From Alligator mississippiensis (Eukaryota; Chordata; Crocodylia; Alligatoridae), in assembly GCF_030867095.1 (NCBI RefSeq), contig NC_081835.1, positions 41,895,892 to 41,959,891 of the forward strand: a DNA stretch of 64,000 nt. The letters are read 5' to 3'. Made by a program: the position numbers and the translations under genes. Positions 24,401 to 36,400 of this stretch are shown in pieces. Below the pieces are notes generated by a model. It did no database searches and was not told the DNA's origin. It saw only the letters and a program-made list of their open reading frames with translations. Position 1 is the stretch's first letter. Every line of letters begins with the position of its first letter.

Positions 24401-25110
24401 CAGGGATCCAGGTTTTCCATTCACTGTGGAAAAATGGGGGAAACAGTGGGTTTCCCTAGCAAGCTGGCAGAGTTCCAGCCTGCAAGATGCAAGGAGCAGG
24501 ATGCAGGTGGTACAGCCAGGCAGCAGTGGAGAGCAGCTCCTTGCAGGTAAGTCTATAGGGGAGGGAAGCATAGCGGGGGAGTGGAGGAACAGATTATGGC
24601 CCCCACAGTGAGGGAGGGAGTGGGACAGGGTTGGTGGCTGTGACTGGAGGCACTGCCCAGCCATGGAGGTGCGTAGGGCCCAGGGCTAAGGCAGGAATGC
24701 GCAACCACAGGGCCCAGCCAGGGAGCAGAACACAGCCACGAGCAGCTCATCTGGGGGGCGGCAAGGGGGACAGGTCCCCACTACTGTGCACACTTCCGGG
24801 GTCAGGAAGCATGTGCCCCCCCCGATTTTGGGGTAGGGGCAGATGTGGGTTACACATTGTGGGCTTGTGGTTCACTGTCCTGCTGCCCTCCCCCAGAAGC
24901 CTCATGTGGCCACACCGCTATGACAAGGTGCCCCTGCCTGCCCGGCAGCAGTGGGGACAGGGGTGGCAGTGCACAGTTGTGCCCCTTGCTGCTGCCGGGA
25001 CAGCAGAGGGCACCTTGCCATGGCAATGTGGCCAGAACAGGGCTTCCAGGGGGAAGGCAGCAGGGCAGGGAGCCCCGAGCTGGCCACATCGCTATGGCCA
25101 TCAGTAAAAA
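24401..25110. mobile_element. hAT-type family A copy, right end lost
   Basis: Starts CAGGGATCCAGGTTTTCCAT like the element at 37172 and shares the GCAAGCTGGCAGAGTTCC block. The right part is GC-rich. I could not find the right TIR or a duplication of the left flank GTATTGTG, so it is truncated or diverged. Confidence 0.55.
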
Positions 25111-26593
25111 CTTATTTTTGTTGGTAAAAACTGAACTCGTCAAGATAGTACTCAGAACCTATTTGTCTGTCTGGTATATTTGTAGGAGTGTTTTGGGGAT
25201 GGTAAAGCTATTTGTGAAAGTGTCTTCTATATGCTTAGATCAGAAATATCTATACAGATAAACTTGAAATCTCTTCTAGTCCCTTTTCTGCCTCATTAAC
25301 GTTTCTCTTCATTTGCTTGCTTTCACAGTTTTGTGTGAAGCCTACTATATGTGCAGTCATCTTAACCATCTTAATTGCAAAATGCTTAAAAATCAAAACA
25401 GAACAAGGAATAACCTACTTGCCCAACTTGTGCTGCACTTGGGGTGCAAATGCCTCCACACTGCATTCATTTCCCCTCACACTGTGTTATTCATCAGTAA
25501 CATCAGTCCTCAGTAACATTGCTCCCCTTCATCTCCATCAAACAAGTGCTGAAGTAAATTTACCAGCTAGACTCAACGATAATCCTGTGCTGCCAGTGCA
25601 TTTTCAACATACTCCACATACCAATAACCCGGTTCCCCTCAAGGAGTCCAATATGGTCCACCCTTTCAAAACCCTTTGACTCTTCTTTTCTTACTTACTC
25701 AATGACATGAAAAATGGTCAGCACAAGTACCAATCAATTACCACATCATCTCTGACCCTACAATCAGTCAACCAGGGTTTAACTGGCTATGCCATTACTG
25801 GGCATTTTGGACTGGACAGGGTCACCGTGCCTCAACCCTATACCAACAGGGCCTTTGCAATGACAACAAATGCCCTTGTGGACAAGTTCAAATCATGTCT
25901 CACATTGTTGGCTCACCTCCATTTACTATGCTACTTGGTGGGCTTCAAACTCTTCACGCTGGTGATGACATTGCCTTAAGATGTCTGAAACAATATGCTG
26001 AAACCGCATACACTAAATAAAGTGGGTTACAATAAATTGTAATTCTCTGCAATTATGAACTGGAAATGCAAAAGAAATTAGAAATGTTTTTGTACTTCAT
26101 AATGACACACACACAGTGAGTTAGTTCAAGTGTGACCATGATGTAAGATTTGGCTGAGAAATATGTTCTAGATCTTCAGGGGAACTTCAGTGTCTAATGT
26201 TGGACCTATTACCCAATCATGCCTAAATAGTTATTTCAGGCTAAACGCTATTTCACTTTACTTGCCTAAAAGGCAGTTATACAACTGTGTACCTGTAGTT
26301 TTTTGGCACTTATGCAGAGATTGTGATTCCACACATGCAAGTGCCCATATGCTGAGTATGCTCAGAAGAGCTGTGATCCAGCCAGGAATATAGATAATGC
26401 TGTACACTCACCAAGGTCAGAAGATTCTGGATGTTTTCTGCATCGAAAAGGAATTTATTTTAAAGGGCTCCTCATTTCTCAAAAGATTCTGCAGCAGGCT
26501 TTAGTGAGGAATGAAATTTTGCTTGAAATTAACAAGCGTGTGTGGTGTTTTTAGGGATGAAATCATGAAACTATGAATGTATCTAAGCATCTT
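25111..26593. other. Intergenic with unrecognised open frames
   Basis: Two plus-strand frames, 25317-25679 (120 aa) and 25707-25979 (90 aa), are close together and of non-repetitive composition. I recognise no domain and see no splice or start context that makes them convincing. They could be a decayed element or chance. Confidence 0.3.
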
Positions 26594-26878
26594 CATACAA
26601 AAAACTAGAACTCTTGGTTCCAAAATGATACCTTTTATTAGACCAACTGGAAAATGGCAAGAAAAATGCCCTTTGCTGCAAGCTTTTGGGATCAAAGTCC
26701 CTCTGTCAGGCTCTGGGAAAAGTGTAGATGATACAAGATGGGAAAAAGTTGCAGAAAAGGAGAATGTTCTTGCCATTTTCCAGTTGGTCTAATAAAAGGT
26801 ATCATTTTGGAACCAAGAGTTCTAGTTTTTTGTATGTCTTTTTGTCTTAGACCAACATGGCTACCAAGTACACCTCTA
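26594..26878. repeat. Two SINE-like copies tail to tail: perfect 70-bp inverted repeat
   Basis: Arms 26594-26663 and 26767-26836 are exact reverse complements over 70 bp, separated by a 103-bp spacer. Both belong to the family seen at 890: TTTTATTAGACCAACT, GCAAGCTTTTGGG and CTGTCAGGCTCTGGG read rightward, while the right arm reads leftward and runs to its 5' end (GGTAGCCATGTTGG) near 26878. Confidence 0.85.
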
Positions 26879-27194
26879 AACATTTTCCTCATTCCTTGAG
26901 TTACTTCAGCTTTCATGCTTCACTAGATTGGAATTGGGCTTTGTATTTCTTGGTATTTAGAATTAAGTGGTTGTAGGAGAGCTACATCCTTTTCACTTGC
27001 CCTAAAATCAAATGAGCACTTGCATCATTTTGTGTAGGATAGGCAACTCCAGGAAGCAGAGATGCTATGCCACCTTATGGTGATTTTAGGGTAAGACTTT
27101 CAGACCCTTTTAACTACAAAAACCAACCAAGTCAGGAGTCATATCATTCAAATACATGGTTTTCCAATTAAAGTGAGCTCCAAACTAGCATCAT
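26879..27194. other. Intergenic; nothing recognised
   Basis: Spacer with no recognised feature. Confidence 0.4.
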
Positions 27195-27886
27195 AAGCAG
27201 TGTGTAGACAAAATGACGGACATGTGTGCACAACACTTTAAAGTGGGTTAAATGCTTTTGCACCACTCTAATGGGGTTGGTGTTTGCACGCGTTGGTGGC
27301 ATATTGGACAGTAATTCCAGCCACTGTAGCAAATTTGGCGGTGTAATGTACCTTAAATGACTCGGGGTGCAGCAAACTAAGATTCCTCTGAGGAGTCTTA
27401 GTTTGCTGCCTTACAGCCATGGAGCAAAGCACCGGACTCTGTGCAGCTCAGGGGCTCCTCAGGAAGCCCATGCAGGCAGCCTGGCAGCACCCTGGGAAGG
27501 CAGCTCCTCCCAAGAAAAGCAGCAAGCTTGATCTCTCCCCTACCCCTCCAACCAGAGCCTGCCTACCTGAGCTGCGCAGGGGGCTGGTGCTTCCCTCTGC
27601 GACTGTGGTGCCCTACAGGACCGTGGGAGCTGAGTGCCTGTGGGCGGGTGCTGCCTGGAGGGGCGAGGCCGCTGCTGCAGAGGGAAACATCAGCCTTCCC
27701 CCTCCCCCACTGTAGCCCAGGGACTGCTCCGCCTGCCAGCAGCTCGCCCTCCCCACCACCAGAGAGGCAGGTAAGTTCGGGTGTGTGCACAACAGGGGGG
27801 TTTAAGAGGGCCCTAAATTGAAGCTGTGTTTTTAAAAACCCACCGCTTCAATTTAGGGCCCCTGTTTTGTCTACTACGCACACCCA
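27195..27886. mobile_element. MITE-like element with two strong hairpins
   Basis: The ends GTGTGTAGACAAAATG and (reversed) GTGCGTAGTAGACAAAA look like degenerate TIRs. Inside, 27369-27382 and 27396-27409 are a perfect 14-bp inverted pair. Near the right end, 27808-27824 and 27845-27861 are a perfect 17-bp pair. The core is GC-rich. No TSD was confirmed. Confidence 0.5.
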
Positions 27887-28289
27887 TGTTGCTTTAGTTT
27901 GAAAATTTACAAGTAGCTAATGCTTTTCTTCTTCTAACAGTATTTGCCTCAGAAACTGATGTCATGAAAATCTGGAACAAAATGCTTTTAGAAAAAGTAA
28001 CTTTTGTCAATTTCCAAGTGTCATTAAATTTCTGTCTTACTAGGAGAATATTTGCAGGGCAAGGGTAGGAAATAAAGAATGATTTTCAATATTGTGAAGT
28101 GACTAACTGTTAGTCCATAGCTAAAGAGAAGCTGAGTTTTGCATGAAAGCCTGGATTCAAGCATTTTACTCAAAATGAAGAACACAACAATTCAATTTTG
28201 CATAAAGGTGTCTAAGGGCTCCTTTCATGTCGAAGTCCTGCTCAACCACAAAGTAGTTAGGATACTCACCAGAGATCCACGTGTTCTGG

Positions 28290-29000
28290 TTCCCACAGAA
28301 AAACAGACAAAAAACCCCACAGGTTTCCTGTTTTTAAGTCAGAGAAAATGCAGATTTTCCCTTTTAGCAGAGAAACCCATGGATTCCCAACTTCTGCAAA
28401 GAGCTCTTGCAGGCTGGCAGAATTCCAGCCTGCAAGAGCCAATTGCAAAAAGGGCAGGAAACCCCCAACCCTGCCTGGAGGGGAAGGCAGAGGGGGGAAA
28501 GTGCAGGGCCTGAGGCTCTGAGTCAGCCGAGGCTAGGCTCAGGCTCCAGGAGAAGAGTGAGCATAAGGTAAGTGGGGCTTGGGGTGCACCGGGTGCTGCC
28601 AGCCCCACGCAGCACACCATGGTACCTCCCTGCCCCCACACCTCAGCTCACTCCCTGTGCCCACTCCCAGGAGCAGGGCCAGGGGGGTGAGGGCAGCAGT
28701 GCCCCTCTGTGGGCTACACACATACCAGCTGGCCTGGGGGGGAGGGGGTTTGGTGGCCGCCACTGCACTGCTGAACCCCACGGCTGGCCGCACAGCTCCA
28801 CAGACACAGCTCTGCAGACAAGCAGCAGCGGCAGCATGGGGTTGTGGCGGTGGCTATGTGCTGCCCGGCTGGGTGGAGGGGCCTCATATGCGGTGGCCGG
28901 ACAGGTGGCATGCAGCCACCACCACCCCATGCCACTGCTGCCACGTCACTTGCCTGTGGTAAAACCAGAACCCTGACAAATGTGGGTTTTCCAGAAAATT
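28290..29000. mobile_element. hAT-type family A-like copy, diverged
   Basis: Contains the family A left-arm words AAAATGCAGATTTTC, GCTGGCAGAATTCCAGCC and TGCAAAGAGCTCTTGCAGG, and a right end that reads CAGGGTTCTGGTTTTACC in reverse complement. The boundaries are approximate and no TSD was found. Confidence 0.45.
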
Positions 29001-30302
29001 TTGAAATGGAATTTTTTTTTTTAATGCCCTAAATAGAATGTGATGTGATTCAGTATGTTTATTTGACTTATATTTAGTAAACAAAACTAAAAAAAAAGCA
29101 CCCCATGTTAATTTTACATCCCAATAGCCATGAGTATTTGAGCTGAAACATTTGATTAGGAAAAAAATTAAATACATCACACTTAATGTGCGTGGCTCTT
29201 CTCTGGACTCTGTCAAGCTTCTCCACATCCTTTTTGAATTGTGGGGCACAAAACTGGATGCAGTACTCCAGCTGTGGCCTCACCAAAGCTGAGTATGAGG
29301 GGAGAATGACGTCCCAGGATTTGCTTGAGAAGCATCTATGGATGCAAGCCAGCGTTTTGCTTGCTTTACTAGCCACAGCATTACATTGAAGGCTCATGTT
29401 CATCTTGTGGTCAACCATGACCCCCAAGTCTCTTCCTTCCATAGTGCTATCCAGCATAGCACCGCCGAGCCTATAAGGATGCTGCAGGTTTTTCCTCCCA
29501 AGGTGGAGAACCTTGCATTTTTCAGTGTTAAACACCATCAGGTTCTTGTCCACCCATTTGCTGAGCCTGTCCAGGTCAGCCTGGATCGCCCTCCTGTCCT
29601 CAGGTGTGGATGCTTTACCCCAGAATTTGGTATCATCGGCGAACTTGGACAGTCTGCTTCTGACTCCAATGTCCACATCATTAATGAAGATGTTGAACAA
29701 TACAGGTCCAAGGACAGAGCCTTGAGGGACCGCACTGGTCACAGGGCACCATGATGATTGACTTCCATCAACTACCACGCTCTGGGTCCAACCACAGAGC
29801 CAATTCCTCAGCCAGCAGATTGTGGTGGACCCAAGGCCACAATTGGCCAGTTTCACCAAGAGGTGATCATGGGATACCAGATCAAAGGCTTTTTTGAAGT
29901 CAAGATATATGATATCAATCTCTTCTCCCTTGTCCTGGTGATAGGTCACCTGGTCATAAAAGGAAATGAGATTGGTCAAACAAAACCTAACTGCAACAAA
30001 CCCGTGCTGGCTATCCCTCAGGATGTTGGCATCGGCCAGTCCATTAAGGATGGCCTCTTTAATAAACTTTTCTAAGACCTTCCCTGGGATAGAGGTCAGG
30101 CTGATGGGCCTATAGTTTGCTGTATCCACTTTCCTCCCTTTCTTGAAGATAGTCACTGTCCTTCTTCCAGTCTTCAGGCACTACACCAGAGCACCAAGAG
30201 TTCTCGAAGATCTGTGCCAGGGGCTGGGCTATGATGCTCACCAGCTCCTTGAGTACCCTGGGGTGTAGATTGTCAAGGCCAGCTGACTTGAAGTTATCCA
30301 CC

Positions 30303-31195
30303 TGTCACAGAGCACTCAGGTGCTCTGTGCCTGAAAAGTGGAAAACTCCTAGGGAAGGAGCCCTAGCAGTGACTAAGGAGCACAGCTGTGGGTTGCCGGG
30401 GCAACCAGGGAAGGTCAGCTGACCAGAGGGGGCAGAGCCTGGCCCTTATAAAGCCCAGGAGCTGAGGCCAGAGGCAGTTCCCTGCCAGCAGCCAGATAGA
30501 GAGGAGCTCCTGGAGCTAAGATGTGAGAACTGTAGGAACCGCTCTAGCAGAGTAAAGGATGGCAGCTCAAAGATATTTGATCACCATGGTTTTAGCTGGG
30601 CGGCTTTAAGTTGTAGCCTAGGGGCTTGTGTTTTGTTTTGTTGTTGTATCACCGGTGGTTTGGGTGAGGCTATTAGGGGTTGGAGGAGGCCTCATAGGGG
30701 ACCCACAGTAGCATGGGGACCCCAGTGCCAGTAGGGGCACAGCATACGGGGTACATAGACCCCGGCCCGAGAGGGGGCCCTGTTGAAAAGCCCCAGAGCG
30801 GGCATGGCGAGCCCCAGAGAGGGGGCCCTATTGAAAAACCCCAGGGCGGGAGTGGCAGTCCCCAGAGGGGGGGCACTGTTGAGAAGCCCCAGAGTGGGCG
30901 TGGTGAGCCCCAGAGGAGGGGGCAACACTTGAGAAGGCCCAAAGAGGGGCCTGATTGGGAAAAGGCCAAGGCATAACAGCTATTCCATCTGTGAGGCTTG
31001 GGCTGTGGTATTGGGGAGGATAGTAGCCGCAGATAGCGCCCCCTGGCAACGGGGCAGTATAATGGCAGTCTCCTGCTAATTAACATCAACTAATTAATTA
31101 AAATCAAGGCATGGCAGGCGAGGAAGCGAGTGGTTGCCTCAGGAACAGGTGTGCAGGTCACAGTTTAGCTCGGCCCAGAACAGTTACCTGTTACA
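30303..31195. mobile_element. Solo LTR inside the CR1 (fossil)
   Basis: An 893-bp block TGTCACAGAG ... CTGTTACA flanked by a perfect 5-bp duplication CCACC (30298-30302 and 31196-31200). Removing it restores continuity of the CR1 RT region. It contains a TTATAAA box near 30447 and, at 30760-30960, several copies of a roughly 40-bp GAAGCCCCAGAG-type unit. Orientation is uncertain. Probably Gypsy-type by its 5-bp TSD and TGT...ACA ends. Confidence 0.8.
30750..30960 (+). repeat. Tandem ~40-bp repeat inside the LTR
   Basis: Four or five diverged copies of a unit containing GGGGGCCCTGTTGAAAAGCC, GCCCCAGAG and GGGCATGGCGAGCC. It is a minisatellite within the LTR. Confidence 0.65.
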
Positions 31196-32572
31196 CCACC
31201 CTCTCAAGGTGTTCCTTCACGAGGTCAGCATTGATGGAAGGCTCCCTCATCTGGACCTCCCTGTCCCATAGTGGGCATGGGCGTCCCATGGGACTGATGA
31301 AAGACCGATGCAAAGTACCCATTTAATAGGTTGGCTTTTTCCTGGGCGTCAGTTGTCCCATCTGGTTTAGCAGGGGTCCAGCTTTGCCCTATCTTTTCCT
31401 CTGGCTCCCCACATATCTGAAAAAGGACTTTTTATTGTTCTTGATACACGAAGCTAGTTGGAGTTCAGTTGCAGCCTTGGCTTTCCTGGTTTGCTCCCTG
31501 CAGGACCCGACCAGTGCAGAATATTCCTCCTTGGAGGTGAATCCCATCCTCCATCCTTTGTAGGCCTTTCTTTTTAGCCTCAGGAGGTCTGGTAGGTCCC
31601 TGGAGAGCCAGGGGGGGCTGCTGTGCCTTCTTGCTGCCTTTGCTCCGAGATGGAATAGAATTAGCTTGTGCATTGAAGATCACTCCCTTGAGGAGCAACC
31701 ACTCTTCCTGAACTCCCCTCCCCCTGGGGTCATGGTCAAGGACTTCAGTGTTGCTGACTGACTTGCCAGCTTTATGGCAGATTGTGAAGGTAATCAGCTC
31801 ATGGTCACTGTCACCCAGCTTCCCATTGATCACTAGGTCACCGATGAAGTCATCCCCAGTAGCCAGTACCTGGTCGAGCAGTGCTTTACCTTTCATTGGC
31901 CCGTAGACTTCTTGAGTCAGGTAGAGGTCATCCATGCACGATAGAAAGCTTTGCAACCACTTGGATTTTGCTGAGTGATCCTTCCATGAGATGTCTGGGT
32001 AGTTGAAGTCACCCATAACAACCATGGTCCTGGAGCATGCAGCCTCAGCCAGTTCCTGCGAACTCCTGCTCAAGCTCTTGACTTTGGGTGGGAGGTTTGT
32101 AGTAGACTCCCACCGTTGTGTCCCCTGAACCGTGTTCCCCATGGATTTTAACCCAAAGGGTCTCTAATCATCCACCCTGGTCGCCAACATCAACTTGCAG
32201 GGACGCATAGCTTTTCTTAACATAGAGAGCTACACCCCCGCCTCTCTTATCTATGCGATTTCTCCTGTACAAGGTAAAGCCATCTATACCTGTGGTCCAG
32301 TCATGGGTGGAGTCCCACCAGGTCTTCATTATCCCTATGACATCATAGTTATTTGTGTTAAGCAGGAGGACAAGTTCCTCCTGTTTATTCCCCAAGCTCC
32401 TGGCATTTGTGTACAGGCATGCAAATGTCTCTTTGGGGGCCCTTGCCTTGCCCACAGCTTGCTCCAGGACTGGAACAGAGGGTGGGCTCCCTTAAGTGCC
32501 TTGGCCTGCTGACTTTGCAAGGGTTGCTCAGCAGGCCAGCAGTGGCGGTAGTCCCCCCATCCCTCAGTGGGC

Positions 32573-33487
32573 TTAGTTTAAAGCCCAGTGAAGCAGGTCA
32601 GCCAGTGTGGCTGAGAAGAGCCTCCTCCCCAGTGGAGAGAGGTGGAGGCTGTCTCTTCCCAGCAGCTTGCTGCCTCTCTTACCAAAGAGCGGACTGTTGT
32701 CATGGAAGCCAAAGCCTTCCCAATGACACCAGCGCCGCAGTCTTTGGTTCACTACCTCAGTCCTCCTCTCCCTCCTCTGCCCGTAGCCCAAAACTGGGAG
32801 GATTGATGAAAACACCACCTGCACCCCCAACCCGTTAAGCTCCGCTCCCAAATCCTTGTAGCGCTTTATGACCTGGCTGGGAGCACTCTGAGCCATGTCA
32901 TTTGTGCCCACATGGATAAGGAGTATAGGGTAGTGGTCAGTGGGCCAGAGGAGCTCAGGGATCTTCTCCACAACATCTCAGATTCAGGCTCCCAGGATGC
33001 AGCAGACTTCCCGGGCTAAGGGATTGGGGCGGCAGATTGCCCCCTCATTCCCCCTCAGGATGGAGTCTCCCGCAACAAACTCTTTACGTTTTGTCTTGGG
33101 GAGAGTGGGGACAGTAGCTGCAGTTGAGCCTGTGTTGCCTGTGGGAGCTAGCAAGTCAACAGGCTCTCCTGGGGCTGCAAGAGGTTCGTACCTGTTGCTA
33201 AGCTCCGGCGGGGCAGGGGCCTTGGTGCGGCGGGCCTTCAGGGCCTTTACCACCTTGGTCCACCCCCCTGACTGGACAGAATGGGAGATCCCGGAGTCCT
33301 CCCTTGTTCTGGAGGGAGACTGTGGTCTACCCTCCGACTCCTGGGGGAGAAGGGCCTGGCAGTAGAAGCTTATCTCCTGCTCACAGTCCCTGATGGCACG
33401 CAGTCTGTGGACTGTGGCCTGGAGCTCCTCCAGCTGGCACGCAAGAGACCCCAAAAGGGAGCAGACCCCACAAGGGGAGGTAACCAT
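32573..33487 (-). pseudogene. CR1 ORF1 (coiled coil plus SGNH esterase)
   Basis: The first frame (33487-32984) begins with a CGVC pair and a short heptad-like region (LEELQATVHRLRAIRD), then a Pro-rich linker. It reaches VAGDSILRG, the nucleophile block of SGNH/GDSL hydrolases (Ser at about residue 142). The esterase continues in another frame (32971-32573) with LLIHVGTND and DSLHLSPLGRRLF, the later SGNH blocks with the catalytic Asp/His pair. The frame change falls between the two blocks near 32975, so the copy is broken although all three catalytic blocks survive. In CR1, ORF1 is an RNA-binding/esterase accessory protein. It lies just upstream of ORF2. Confidence 0.8.
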
Positions 33488-36400
33488 GCTCCCGGGCCCC
33501 AGAGCCTGAAAAAGGGACAGGCAGCCAGGGGCTCTGTCTGCGTGGAGCCCAGAACCAGGGGCTCCGTCTGGGTGGCCGTCTCTGAGGATCTCAGCCCTGG
33601 GTTTCTACATGGGGCTGCAACCTCCCCTTTACCCTACCCTTACCACATCCATGGCTAGGGCAGACTCTGCTCTCCTCAGGTCTTGCCCTTGGATGATCCT
33701 GTCTCATCCATGCCACCTACCTCCAAGGGTCGAGGCTTTCTGGCCATTCATCTTCCCGAAGCCATCCTTAGTCTTTGGACTGGAGCCTGGGCAACTAAAC
33801 ACACCCCCATCCAAGATTAACTGTAACTTTTAGGAAAAACCAAATGCAAGGGGTCAGCCTCCACTGACGAGGCTCCTGGGATCTTGTCTCCCTGGGCCCT
33901 TGGTTTTGTTGACCCAGCCGTCCCTCTTCACCTATTGGGTGCCTGGGGTGGGGTGGCAGCTGCCCTGCACTGGACCTCTGTTGGCTCTCTTGGGGAAGCC
34001 TCCCTGAGGCCCACATCCCTTCTCCTTTTGGGATCTTCTGACCTGCAGCCAGGATGTCTGGGTCTCACCATCCAGTGTTGCTCATCCCCCTTGCATGGGG
34101 CTGTATGCTCCTCCATACCTCCTTCAGTGCTGTGTTGACCAGGGGTGTCATCGGTCCCTCAGGGCCGTTCCCTGCTGCGGTACCTGGGGCTTCTGTTGGA
34201 GCCTCGTCTCCCCTTCATGGCGTCCCCAGAGGCTGCTCCTCTCTGGAGCTCCCTGGCACCCCTCTGCTTCCGGGGCTTGAGTTCCCCAGTTTGCCTGCTG
34301 GCATTCCCCAGCAGATGCAAAGCTTCCTGCTCCTATCCTCAGGGTTCGTGTCCCCCAGATCTTCAGCTGGTGCCTCCCTGCCAGCGTCCAGCTCTCCTCC
34401 TCCCTGCCAGCCTCCAGCTGCATCCCCAGCTGCTTTTTGAGCAGTCTGTGCCTCTCAGGCCACGCCTCCTGTGCCCGCTGATTTGCAGGCTCAGGCAGCT
34501 CCGCAACTGCCAAGCCTGCCCTGCCCCGCAGTCTCTCTCCAGCTGCTGCTCTTTGCCATCCCTGCAGTAAGTATTGGGGCATGTTGGGAGGGGGTCTGGG
34601 GTGAATCGGGTGGGGGGAAGGTGCCTCCCCTCTCACAATAAAGCTAAAACCACTCTGCCTCCCTGGTAAAGTTGCCCCACTGGGTAGTCAAGATAGGAAG
34701 GTATGCTACAAATGAGAAAGAGGAGGCCTGTGGCTTAGTGACATGGGCACAACTATGGGGGCCGGGGGAGGAAGAGAGACCCTGTCCCTACTCTTAATCA
34801 TGTTCTGCATTTGGTAGTCCACAGATAGGCAGCAGTGTGGGTGGAATGCAATACCCGCCTGTAGCAGGACTGGGCCCCAAGGGTGGCTGTGATGCCCCCT
34901 GGTGGCCCAACAGCTACTGCCCTGCACTAGCTCTACATACCCTCCTTTTACACTCATCTGCCATTACCTTGATGTAATGGTTAATTTTTCAAAGGCAAGC
35001 TGCCCAAGAGTCCTAGAGCAACCTTTCTAAATAACTGTACCCCCAGCTGCCAGATGGGGGCAGGGGAGGCACAGCTGGATGCAGAGCCGGGGGGGGGGGG
35101 GGGGGGGCAGGGCACATGGCCAGTTGACACCCCCTGTCCTAGAGTATTCCTTTGTTCTACCTTTGCCGGCAGCTCCCCCTCTGGACCCCACTAGTCCAAA
35201 TCCAGTTCTTCACTTAGACAGGCACCCATGGCCTTATGGGCTATTCACAGTCTCCAACTTTCTCTACAGCCATGCCTATGCCTTGAAAATTTTACACAAT
35301 ACCATTCTGTCCCTTGTAGAGGCTTTGGCCTTCTCAGTTTCAGCCTTCCTTTTCTCTGGCTGCAAGCCTTCCGCCGTGGCCCACCAATTTGGATCTGGCT
35401 TTCTTAGCTTCAGCCCTGTCAGTCAATAGTGTCTCAGAGCCTCTGGCCCTTGTCTTTCACTTTGGGCCCCTTGCCCTAGAATTTGCCTTTCTGGACTGCT
35501 GGGCTCCTGGACCCTAGTCTCTGCCCTTTTGGACTGATCTCATCTCTCACAGGGTCAGGGTCCCTGACCCTGGTAGCTTGCAGGTAGCTCCTTCTCCTAT
35601 AGCTTGCAGGTTCAGACAATCCTGCCTGCTCTCATGCACTGGCTTTATGTGCCTCCTAAGACCTGCCCCATCTGGTCAGGTGACCCTGCAGCTCCCCACA
35701 GGTGTTCCCTTACCTGCCTGCTTTTTCAGTTAGGGCTTAGCTAAGCAGCTTGCAGTCCCTTGCTTCTGCGATGCCTACCTGGTACAGTTCGCCAATCTGC
35801 TTCCTCTCCCCAAGGGAGTTACCCTCTCAGGGTAAGTCCTTGTCTGCAGCTGGCTGCCTATCTGTTTACTGGCATTCAGCTCATTAATAGCTAGCTGGTC
35901 TCCTCGCTGCCAGTTTTCCTACAGTCAGCATATTGTATGCAGTAGTCCCTTGCCTAGGTGAAGGTGTGCCTCCTTTCTTTAATGCAGCTCCCTGTCTCAG
36001 CAGCAGGGATTCCTAGCTGCCTTCCCCCTGGCAGCTAGCCCCTATTCAGCTGCTCTGGGTCCTAACTAAAGAGAGAGAACGCTGCAAAGTGACAGAAGTC
36101 TCCAGGCTTTCTGTCACACCTTCATACACAGACAGACTTGCACTCTTCCTGGCTCCATTTATCTCTGTGTCTGGGCAAGCAGGCATACTAAGGTCCAGGC
36201 ATTGCTGCCTCCAGAGTGGCCACCAGGGGATGTTTGACCATGTTGTGACCACCTTGAACTAGAAAAGAACAGATACCTTCTTTCACTGGTAACACCTACA
36301 CAGTCTCCTCCAGGGAGAGGTTAACCTCTCCCCTACTGGGTGTCATCATATACATACTAAGACTGACTCTGGCAGAGGCATAACTGGCTAGTACTGTACC

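Larger units (their letters stand above)
29187..32470 (-). pseudogene. CR1 ORF2 (endonuclease-reverse transcriptase)
   Basis: An APE-type endonuclease followed by RT. Endonuclease blocks: YTNARSLGNKQEEL (32455-32168 frame), GIMKTWWD, where the expected catalytic Glu of ETWW is Lys, VVMGDFNYPDISW and LGDSDHELITF (32142-31465 frame). RT: VDNFKSAGLDNLHPRVLKEL after the LTR insertion, then a 360-codon frame at 30156-29074 with NYRPISLTS, IIYLDFKKAFD and KFADDTKFWG, so the catalytic aspartates are kept. Several frame changes separate the blocks. The product would have nicked target DNA and reverse-transcribed CR1 RNA. After QRRATHIKC the protein diverges from CR1. Confidence 0.85.
29187..33487 (-). 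mobile_element. CR1 LINE with both ORFs, lacking its 3' end
   Basis: A minus-strand CR1 copy retaining ORF1 (33487-32573) and most of ORF2 (about 32470-29187). It is interrupted by a solo LTR. The CR1 match stops at 29187, right after the QRRAT motif, so the last RT/3' UTR part and the terminal octamers are missing. That is the reverse of the usual 5' truncation and implies a later deletion or rearrangement. Sequence from 33488 to about 34600 may be its 5' UTR. Confidence 0.85.

Noticed and set aside
25317-25979. Two adjacent plus-strand frames (120 and 90 aa)
   Set aside because: No recognisable motif, no splice context, no repeat support; kept only as a note in the intergenic entry.
29338-29754. 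Plus-strand frames opposite the CR1 RT
   Set aside because: Antisense shadows of CR1 ORF2, which has clear RT motifs on the minus strand.
34700-36340. A minus-strand LTR beginning near 36117 (TGTGACAGAAAGCC reversed)
   Set aside because: The start looks LTR-like but I found no matching end, poly(A) signal or TSD.
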